Position numbers and translations under genes: made by a program. The notes under the pieces were generated by a model. It saw nothing but the letters and a program-made list of their open reading frames with translations, was not told the origin of the DNA and ran no database searches. This document shows, in pieces, positions 50,701-62,700 of a DNA stretch of 64,000 nucleotides. Origin of the DNA: Dreissena polymorpha (taxonomy: Eukaryota > Mollusca > Bivalvia > Myida > Dreissenidae); contig NC_068358.1 of the NCBI RefSeq assembly GCF_020536995.1, forward strand, positions 1,834,224 to 1,898,223. The letters run 5' to 3'. Position 1 is the stretch's first letter. The number at the start of each line of letters is the position of its first letter.

Positions 50701-53700
50701 TTTCATAGTTCAAATACATGTCGGAACCCACCGTGTACAGAATTGTCATAAAGCACAATATTGATTCATAGAAATTATGGTCAATTAATGTGCATTCACT
50801 CTTTAAATAACCAATTTATGGTCTTGCTATTATTTCATAAGGTTTTCACTTAGGCTAACAAACAAATAAGTTCTTTGCGGATTGGGATCTTATCATGCAT
50901 GAACATAGTGTACTGTATATTGTTGTGCTGTGTGTCGGCATTTATTTTCAGTGGCTCTCCTATTGTTCTTGCATGACGAGAACAAAATTGACCATATGGC
51001 ATATGCTTATAAACGGCAGTTAATTAAGGTTACAATCTATTCATATAGAGACGAACTGAAATAATATTGATGTGTTCACAATTGTTTTAATACGGTACGT
51101 TGTATATGACGTTTCTGCATTTATTGCTTGCATTTTGAATGAAAACATCATAATGTATCGCTTTACGTCAAGTTCAAATATTGCAAAATGTTCATTCCCA
51201 TATTAATCAAAATTGAATTAGGATAAACACGCATATTGTGCCCATGCAAATATTTTAATTTACAGTCCAAGTTGTGGTGTTAAGGTCAATAGTGTGAAAT
51301 GTTAATTGATTAATGTCTGCTGCGTTTTCAACGGTTTTGTCAGACATAAAGAATCACAAGATCAGTATTTCCAGACATTATTGACTATTACTTTGCGTAT
51401 TGCTTTTGGTCACTGATCAGACCGCTCTGATCGAAACGGTTACTGCCATCGTGTATTCCTGTGCAGCTCCAATACATTTTGAATAAAAGTATATTTAGTA
51501 TTATTTACCGATGATAGTAATATTAGATACTCTTGTATCGAAACATTTATATCTATTTATTTGTGTGCGAGACAACAAATTATGAATAAAACGATGATTA
51601 AAATATTATCGAATTAAATTCTCACACAAAGGTTTTGTTTAAAATGTAAGCATTAATTAGTTAATGAATCTGAATTCTTATATAGACACACAACGAGACT
51701 GTAAAATATTCATATAATATAAATAGAATATATTGTGAGTTTTGGATAAAGATCAAGTTTATCATTCTCGGCTCGAACCATGTTAGCGCTCGGCAAGCCT
51801 CGCGCTACATCGGCGCTAAGCCTCGCATGATAAACTTTATCTTTATTCAAAACTCACATAATTTTCTCTATGAATGTAAAATGCATGTTAATTACAAATC
51901 CAACTATATAAAGTAGGTCTAAAGTATGTTATTCCCACAATTCAATCCTTTCAGACCGACATGTTCGACATGAGTCATAACTTGCAGACAGTAATGGCAA
52001 AATGATGAATAACGGCGTCACGTTTAGAGCAATAATTCAATAATGAGCATAGTCTGTGAAAGACAAATGCATGCAAAAGCCGTCCATTCATGTATGTATT
52101 GACTTATTGTCGTAATGCAATTAATTTATTTTAGCGTTTATTGCAGCGTTGTGAAATGAAATTTTCTGAAAAAAAATACAAATAGAGTACAGATAATGGA
52201 TTCAATTGGATTCAATTGCTGCTACAACACATGTTTCGTTCGTGCAACATCAAACTATTATTGGCACTATTGTGTTTTGTTTTCATTTGCCAAAAGAAAT
52301 TGAAACGCTCATATCGAGCCATTTCATCTTAATGTTGTTTCTTTCTGCATGCAGTACGCTTTCAATCGTTGCAAATTAAGGCAGCTTGGAGAGCACTTGA
52401 AACTTTGCCAGAATGAAAAATGCCATATTTAGATCACCAAAGCAACAAGAGCAACGCGCATTAATCAATTTTCAGACATTCCACTTGCAGAATGATATTT
52501 TATAGAAACATAAAAAAATATCTCAGCACTGGTGTAACTATATTTGGACATAATTAAGGACTGCCCCAATATGAATGAAACATTTTGGCCTAGTAAATGT
52601 TGACTATAATGGTATGTGTTTTCTTAAATAGACTCATTATTTAAGCAAACTTGAACTGATGGTTTGATGTCTTAAACAATTGTGTGCAGATTGCAAACAT
52701 ATTTAAACTCTCATGATACATTTCTCGCCTGCTTTACTAGAAACAGTTGATGTCTACTTGTTATACATAGACAATAATCGCCCTCAACTCTTTATATAAC
52801 AACCAATATTAAACATGACCATCAAAAAATGGGAACGAATTTAGAAATTAATTAACATACATGTAACGTTACCAATATAACCGGCACGTGTGTGGTCACA
52901 ACAGAAGTAAAACATTAAAAACATATTGAATTGATTTGTTTTTCTCTGGACAGAAATGGAGTGATATTATTAAATGACGTGTGCTAATGAAATTAAGAAA
53001 TGAAAACTTCAAATTCGAAATCTTAAGCTTTGCATGTTTATATAAATATCAGCATCCATAACCAATGACTCGATATAAATCTTACTTAATTCTCTTCGAG
53101 GAAAACATTTAAAGTCACACAACAATGTAAATAATAAAAAAGTATTTAAATATATAACGTAGTATGTGTAATACTTATGTAAACGATGATATAATATTCG
53201 TCATTATTATAATGCCCAGTTGAAATTCGCACATGGTATGAAATGTCATAATGTGCGATTTAGCCGCAATCGAACGGTAGGATGACGCATTCAGGTCGAA
53301 TCCAAAGAAATATGTTAGAAATCTTATCCGAGACAATAAGATGAAAAGATACAATGTATTCTCATGGCGGAATAAATGACAAACGTCTTTGATCAAACAA
53401 GCGACTCCTTTTTGACTCACACTCAACACACGCCTATTCAGTTCCAAGTAAACTAATTGCAATACACCCGTCAATGATTTGAAGTTAATAAGCCTTATTC
53501 ATGATATCAGGACTTTGTAATATGACACATGTCTTTGGACTTGAAGGCTGTGTGGTGGAATATCGCATGAATTTGGTAGAGTACGCATCAACCTGTATTA
53601 TTTCTACGTTTCGAAAATATTGCTTATTGCGTCGACGAAATTAATTGTTGTCGATGTTGAAAATAAACTGTCATAAAATGTTGATGGCTTGTTTAAATGT

Positions 53701-56700
53701 TAAAGACAATAATTAACTTTTGTTTACATTGACTGTGCTATTGACGTTTAAACAAATCAAGGTTTGTTTATATCACGAAACAAATCAATGTTTGTTTATA
53801 TCATAAACACATTGATTAAATACATACCACATAAAAATTCATTAATAAACATTAGGACTTTATATAAAACACAAATGACTATTTTCGTCTGAAAAAATAT
53901 AGTTTACAACATAACAACTCAAGTATATGTGAAATTATCGACTTATTTCTTAAATTGTGTGTAAACGAATAGGTGTCGAATTCGCTGAAGATGCAATATG
54001 TCCTGCCTTGTCGTCTTGAAGGTCGAAAGCAGAGAGAATGACAATTGGATACCTCATCCGAGTACATGCCATGATCGTGTCAGAGTTAATGTCAAATGTC
54101 ACTGATTAAACAACCGATTCCCCGTTGACTCACACCAATAAAAATAAAACCTTTAATTGCCAAAGGTCAGTAATTAATATTGAGATTGGTTAAATGTGTA
54201 TCTGCCTTATTATCCTTGTTTTAAGACTCTATCGATAACCGGAAGACTTTTTTTAATAGCACATCAATATAGATTTTATATAAACCAAAAACAAATTAGG
54301 TTTCCATGAAAGTGTTTTATTTGTATAACTATTTCTTAGTGAATACGTCCCCGAAATGAAAAGTATTCTTGTTGCAGCTAGAAACAAATCAGTCTAGAAA
54401 TGTTGCGAGCATGTCTAAATGCCAATTACGGGCTATATAAATAGCACCCATATGTGTTGTTTGCAGGTCTAAATTAATAAGACAATCAATTATCAAAATG
54501 ACACGAGCAAATATGATGGAAATTAGTGAACAAAATGACATTTCTGTGATTGAATGAACCACTCTGTTCCAAAAAGTACAAAATGCCATATAAGAAGTGT
54601 GTACATCAGGGAGGTTGTATAATGTACAATGTATCCTTTGGTATCATACCCTTCAATTATTATCAACAAAACAATTGCGCTTGATATTAAAAGTACTATT
54701 GCTTAGAATATATAAACAAACTATTAAACGTGCGTCCAACGAAACAAAAGGGTAGTCAATAAATGCATTAGACATTGTGGATTAAGTTTTAATGTGTTGA
54801 CGGCTTTTTGTTTTTTGTATATTTATTGAAGGCCAATTCGAAAATCCAGGAAAATTTTCTCCCTGCTATATATATAAATGCACACATCGTTTTAGGTATT
54901 TACATAGCATACATCAAAGACATATGTCACGTATATATTAGAGCGATATCTAAATACCCACTTTCTTCGACATATTAGTCGTTCTCTTTGTGAAATGCAA
55001 ATCCGGTGCAGACTGCACGTGTCTTGCCATGCAGTATTAAATCAATAAGACAGGCAATTAGAAACCTTACCCGAGACAATGAGAGGACACGGCGTGTTTA
55101 TGGCGGAATAAATGACGAATTTCCTCAATAAAGCGATGGACTCCAGTTTGACTCACCAGAAGGAATATTTGTCATGCGTTGGCCGGGACGATTTGGCATG
55201 GAAAGTCATGTCAAGAGAAATTTTGCAAATGGGACTCAGTTTAATTTTTGACAGGGCTTTATAATTTCAATGGACGAGACAATCGCATTGGGAATTGGAG
55301 GGAGAGTATCCTAACAATTTCTATGAGAAGAACATACACAGTCAGATTTTAATTCTACCTTTATGAGAGAGTACCCATTATGCAATCTTTATCAGCGCAA
55401 AACGCACGTTGAATACAAGACGAAAACAAATGCTATATATTCCTTTACATTTTATTCATTTGTACATTAGTTTTGATTGCTATTTTCAGAGGTGAAATAC
55501 GTGACGCCATATAAACCCCGCCCGCAGACGGAAAGAGTGACGTTACGTTCGGCAAGTAGACGCTCGGCGTCGTCGAAAAACCTCACAGAAGGTGAATATT
55601 TTATTTTTTAAGCCCAGGGATATAGCCCTGCTTATTTACCGATGACATTTCAATAAGGATACCTCATGAAATAGGTTATTCCAGTTGTGTTAGTCAACTA
55701 CAGTGTGTTACTTTTTAGCACCAAAATTTCCCATACACAATCTGTGCACATAATTATGCTGTTGCGATCGACAATAGACGAAGTAATGCCCTCAACAAAA
55801 CCGATAAAGCATTTAATCGAAACATCTGATAATTATCGCATGTTGTATATTTAAAATTATATTATTTTGCATACATGTACTCATACATATATTGATGAAA
55901 ATATTAAAGATGTTAATACATGTACATTTGTCAAACGGTTGTAGGGAATAGGCAAGTCGTCTATCATTATTATGAGATATGATATATTAAAGGGATCTTT
56001 TCACGCTTTGGTAAATTGACAAAATTGAAAAAAGTTGTTTCAGATTCGTAAGTTTTCGTTTTAGTTATGATATTTGTGAGGAAACAGTAATACTGAACAT
56101 TAACCATGCTCTAATATAGCCATTATATGCATCTTTTGACGATTTTAAAACCTAAAAATTATAAAGCGTTGCAACGCGAAACGATTGAATAATTTGGAGA
56201 GTTCTGTTTTTGTCGTTAAATTTTGTGAAACTACGAAGATTGCTTATATAAGGTATAAAATACGTCAAGAATGTGTACTCGGCGGAATAGCTCAGTTGGC
56301 TAAAGCGTTTTTACTTCAGGACTCTGGCAGGACTCCAAGGGTCACTGGTTCGAAACCTGCTCCGGGCAATGTTCTTTTCCTTTTTTTTAATTTTTTTCTT
56401 GATTTTTTACTGGATCTTTTACGATCCAATGTTTACATTTATCAATATAAAGCATTTAATGAATAAGTTAAAAAATGCCAAAATCTGTGAAAAGGCCCCT
56501 TTAATGATTCATGTTGAATCTTATTTTTTCAGATGCCGGTTACCTAAGTCCGCGAAGTTCGCCTAAAACTCCAAGGAAAGTTCGAGCTGTTTCAGCGGTA
56601 AGTGAATAAATAACTCAACAAATAAAATAACACTTCTGCTCAGCTGCATGATATAATATCTTAATTCATAGTGCATGCATTTGATAACGACAAATCAATG

Positions 56701-59700
56701 ATTTTACTTGTACTCTATTTTGCCAACAAAGACATAATTATATCTTCTTTTGATGATATTATATTTCAGTAGTGCATATAAAAAGCCGCATAATAGTCTG
56801 TTCAAGTACTAATCGTTGCCCCGTTAATGCACTAATTAAAGTATTTTTTTTTTCATATTGTATTTGTTGTCGAAATATAGTTTGCAATGCCAGTTACTTC
56901 ATAGATCTATAGCTCTACAGAATATTCCAGTTGCATATGATGTGTGTCTTCAATGTTTTTGTGCTTTTATTTTCAGCCGAAGTACAGAGTATTTAATGGT
57001 CCAAATGGAGGTAAGGAGTTTGTGTGGTTTTATTTTAACATATAGTGTTTTGTTGTTGTTGTGCTCTTGTTGTTGTTTTATAATACTTTCTTAGAAAATG
57101 ATGTAATAAATTAAATACAACTGAATCCGTCTATTATTTCTATTTTTCACCAAAGCACTGGACACACGTCTTTAAAATCTTAGCGCTGATTACGCCTTCT
57201 GAAAATGCAATGCCCTAGGGTTATTTGCTTGGGTATTACATTAGGGAAATCTTAACATATTAAAACTTTTTTAAGCAACGTAAATGCATATATTAAAATA
57301 AGACGTTTCAATAATATTTGGAGTATTCTTAAACGACGATATGGAATCATCAGTTTATATTTATGTTTCGTGAATAAAGAGGAATACTTTTTAATGAAAA
57401 GCTCGTAACTGAAAAATGTATGTTTTATAGATCAACCGAGATCCTCGGAATGCAAACGTATGAACAAACATTTAAGTTTCTTTTTCGTTTCATGTAATTC
57501 GATCTAAACTCGTATCATAAGGAGTTACCGACCCTTTATATTGTTTAAAGCACTATTTTACCATATATCGAGTAAGTTTATTGTTAAAACATTGATTATC
57601 TATGTTTTAGTACCACCGATTATGATTAATGTAACCGGTTTCAGAGGAGTTTGAAGGTGGCCCTCCAACTCTGGCCCAGACTTACGATATCGGCAGGAAG
57701 ATAGGGGAAGGCAACTTTTCAATAGTAAAAGAGTGCATCCACAAGTAAATATTTTTTCTGAGAATTTTACTGCATTATTTGAATAAAATTCTTGCATTAC
57801 ATTTGACTTAAGAAGCAAATTGTGAAACTTCTAATTAGTTCAAACTATGTTTTTACGTATTAGATAATATAACATTTAAAGTATAAAAAAAAACTTGAAT
57901 TATAAATCATTCTCTCGCGTAAACACATCTTAATATGTTGAAACAAATGTAAAAGTATTTTACATCTTAATATTTGCTTGAGTCCAAGATAGATTTGTTA
58001 AACATACGCGTAGGAGGTCACCCTAGCATAGTGGATATGGTGTCCGTGACCCTGAATAGATACCTACTTTGGGAGCGTTCTCAAGTTCTCCCCAAAAGAC
58101 ACCTTGCACTGGTTCTATTCGAGAAACGGACTCCAGTACGTATCAATAAGCCCTATCTTTCGATGTAATCGACCAAAAAGCAATATATTTATTTAACATA
58201 ATTAAAAGATATATGCATATTTTATTCCTCTCAGGCGAACAAACAAAAGATACGCACTGAAGATTATTGAAAAGGAGAAATGCAGAGGGAAGGTAAATTT
58301 GTTAACGAAAATAAAAAATACTGTATAATAATATTGAATGTTGTAAAAATAATTTATGTTTCAGGAACATGAGTTCTAACCATGCCTGTCAATCGTTGAT
58401 CACGCACACAACAAGCTTTTTAAAATTTCGTTGCAACCCATAAAATAAACGTTCTTCCCATTGTCACCTTTTAAAGAAATGACTTTCAGACCAGTTTGAC
58501 TGATCAGCCATAATAGTTCCCCTATAAGAACAGCTGACTATAAACCCATGCGACTGATAAGCACATATGACTTTTGAACGGAAAGTAAATATGTTAAAGT
58601 AGAAATTTGCGAAACAACCCTACTTGTGACATGTGCGGTGTTTTAACGGAGACCGTGTATATGTTACAGGAGCAAATGATTCAGAACGAGGTTGCCATTC
58701 TGAAGCAGGTAAAGCACCCGAACATCGTGGAGCTGGTCGAGGAGTTCGACTCCCATACGGAACTCTTCCTGGTCATGGAACTCGTCAAGGTAAGCCATAC
58801 CCGACTTGTTGACCAGGGGTTAAAATAGGTATTGGTACCCGTAACGTAGGCCAGAAACGTAGCTAGTTCATTGGTACCGGACATTAAGGCCATAGACTCA
58901 GCTAGTTCATTTGCATCCGGCCTGTAGCCAAATACTTATCTATGTCATTAGTAAAGGAGCTAGATTATTTGACAATACGTTGGTCATTTTCTGTGTTTGT
59001 GAATACGAACATAAAACGTAAATTTCACCAATGTATGGGTAATTGTTGTATAAAAATGTGTCATTAATATTGATGAAGCTCTAACATCAGTGAGTTTCAT
59101 TTTAGTATTTTGTATTTTAAGCCGTGACAAATGTAAGTTGTTCAGTGTTTTAATGCATGCGACCAGACTGAGCTATGCAATGCAAATTATATATTTTGAT
59201 TATAATAATATATATTTTAATTATGCATCACAAAGACGGATCTTGTTTCCTGATTTTGTCTGCACGCTTATGGCATTTCACAACCCTATATACATGTTTG
59301 GCTTAATTTAAATGCTTTATAATACACACATTAAAATTGTATTATGTAGGGCGGTGATCTATTTGATGCAATTTCCATGTCAACCAAGTACACGGAAAAG
59401 GACGCATGCGCAATGGTGGGCAATCTAGCCTGCGCACTGGAATATCTCCACGGCAATAGTATTGTTCACAGAGACATCAAACCGGAAAATCTACTCGTAA
59501 GAACTGGTCATGTTTTACATCGTATTCGAGTAATTTTTACGGATAACAATGTGGTTTGGCTTCACATAAATGTAATTCTTCAATGCGAGTATGAAACAGG
59601 GGCGTAGCTAGCATTGTTTAACTGTAGGCCCGGATATGAAACATAAAAACGGGCGGTCCAGGGGGTCCTCCCCCTGAAAATAATTAAATACTATAACGCC

Positions 59701-62700
59701 TGTGGTGAGATTTAAAGCATATCTAGACAAATAATAAGGTAAGGTAATACATGTATAAGACTTTGGCCTCTTTTTCTTTGATATGGAGCAGAGAAACATT
59801 TAAAAGTGTAACACTCCACTTATTCACAAGTCAAACCATGGGAATTCTTTCCAATTATACTGTCTGCATGTCAATAACGGCACGTTTTTGGTCGGCATCA
59901 AGGGACCGAATCGACCTGGATTCCGTCAATTGATCGGGATACGGGGGCATGTGCTCCATTTTAAATTTCCGCGGTCATAAACATCATTCGGAATGTTTCT
60001 TAAAAATCCAACGAAAATCGATTACAACTTAATGTAGTGTTAAAAGGGAGAAAAGTAAATCTACATGTAGATCTATGTAAACTTGTAACAGTATGTCACG
60101 TGAAAAGAAGCGAGCTAGAATCTATGCACATATAAAAAAGAAGAGTTGATAATTGGAAGATATGTCCTTTGAACACGACCAGAATCCATTGTCTGAGGAT
60201 TATGAAAATATGAAATGCAGATTTCTAACACCTCACCCCCACGGGGTCAACATTTTAATGCGTTTAATTTTTTTTTCATGTTTAAAAAAATGTAGATCTA
60301 TAAAGTCTTACATTATCATATGCAATAATAATGGAAAAATAAAGTGTTCAAGAAAATAAACAAGGGTAACAACTCTCTATGTAAATATTTTTTGAAGAGT
60401 TATAGTAGTTTTACCCTGCCTTTCCGCTACACGGATGTATTTATAAATATATGAAGATCGATTTCAATTTATTAAACTCGCAATTTTCTATATCATTATA
60501 TGAAGGTTCATTTGCATACTTGAAGAGTTAAGCTCCATACGAAAAAGGACATAACCAAAAATTAGCGCAGGGAAATAAATCCAAAAATTGTGATAAGTTC
60601 TCTGCACTTTCCATCAATGTCCTCTATCAATGCACGTTTTTTTCATTTAACTGCTTTAATTAATAAAGGAGTGGAGTTATGCTCCGCACAAGACATTTGA
60701 CTCAAAGGCAATAACTCAATAAAACCTGTAGAAATAGTTGTGGTTCTTGTCCTCTGAACCGTTAATGCCCTCTAACTTTGTATGTTTATTTAAATATATC
60801 AAAACTTCCCTAGTTATATTTGCACAATAAATGTGACGGAGAGACGGATGGACGAAAGGGCGGAAGATGCTATTACTTTATGCACATGCTTTCGGCGAAT
60901 ATGTTGTATGTATTTAAATTTTAGATTTCGAATTTCATATCATACTTGAACAGTATATAAAGAGCGTTTTGTAATAAGTTGGGGGGATGCTAAACATAAA
61001 GCAGTAATTTAAACGTTCAATCTCAGATTTTGAACTGACACAAATTAAATTTAAGCATGTATCGTAAACACACGTGTTCGAGGGAAAACAGCTTATCACA
61101 TGGTTTTTGAATACTGTTCTGATATTCATATTTTAGCCCCTTGCTGTGAAAACTGGGCTTAATGCATGTGCGTAAAGTATCGTCCCAGATAAGTGACGAA
61201 AATTTCCGCCTAAACTAGATTTTCGCAAAGAAGAGACTGCCTTCAACGAAATACACCATAAAAGCTAAAAGTGTTGTCCATAATTTGCCTGTGTGGACTG
61301 CACATGCTAATCTGGGACGACACTTTCAGCACGCGCTTAAAGCTCAGTTTTCCTAGAATACGGCTAATTTTAGGTGTGTGATCATGGCGACGGCAATAAG
61401 TCCCTGAAACTTGGAGACTTCGGCCTGGCGACGTACTGCACGGAGCGCCTGTATGTCGTATGCGGTACCCCTACGTACGTGGCGCCGGAAATACTGAAAG
61501 AGACCGGATACGGTTGTCAGATAGACGTGTGGGCCGCGGGCGTCATTATGTACATTCTCCTGTGTGGCTTTCCACCTTTCTCGAGGTAAAAGCGTAAATG
61601 AAGAAGGTTTTTACGTGTTAAGCCGCAAATACAGGCACCACTAAAATTGCATTCGCGTTGCTTACAATTTTAATACCAAGAATATGCATTCGATTGACTT
61701 ATTTTATCATGTACACGTCTGAACACAAGAAGAAAACTTACGACCGCTGGTACTGATAAATATAACTGAAACAAAATACAAACGATAATATCGAACTTAA
61801 TAGTACTTTGTGTATTTTCCAAATTTAAACTGTTCGCAGTGCCAAGAACGACAATGAAGAACTGTTTGACGCCATCTTGGAGAAGAAAGTTGAATTTCCG
61901 GCTGCATACTGGGACAATATCTCGTCTGATGCTAAGGTCTGTTTCTACTAGATTTGTCTAGCTGAATAAATCTTCATAACCGATAATTATATACAAAAAT
62001 GTGTTTTTAAATTGTCTGTGAGAATGTTGTGAAATTACATACTTCGTTATTCTTCTTATTCTTTAAGAGCCACACCATTCAAAAATGGTTCTTATGCCGT
62101 GTGTCCCAGAGTAGTGCATTATTACTTTCAGTTCCTAAAAAGCAACTGTTCTGCAAAAGAAAGTCATGGTTTAATAATAAAAAAATAAATAGACATTTGA
62201 CGCCTTTATTTTTTTGAAATTTTATTAGTCCGCAGTTCTTTTCTGAATTCAAAAGGTGTGTTAACATGGTTGGTTATGGGTTGTTTTTGTCAATCAAGTA
62301 ACTTGTTAATAAATTCTGCTGCAATTCTGGTCCAATTCAGGAGCTCATCAAAGGAATGCTGAAGAAGAATCCGGATGAACGGATGACCGCTCACCAGGTT
62401 ACGGTGCACAACTGGGTCACAGTGAGTAGACATATACCTACAAAAGAGACAACCCCGTTTTTATATTATTTCATCCGCTAGTGAAGCCACGTTATGTCTG
62501 TGTTATTATGTTTGATAGTAATTTTTTTAAAATCGTTTAACTTATTTGTTCTGCTCGAGAACAGGAATCCTTAACTTTGTAAGAGTTTAGCGCTAGTTGA
62601 TGGTGTCTAAAATAGATTTTCGAGCATTTCCATACAAATAATACATATACCCGCTCTTTCAGGACTTACGCTTGCTCTTATCGTAAAGTTGTTGGGCTTA

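Noticed and set aside
53175-53474. 99-codon minus-strand frame in DCLK intron 2
   Set aside because: It overlaps one copy of the triplicated non-coding motif. The other two copies do not keep the frame.
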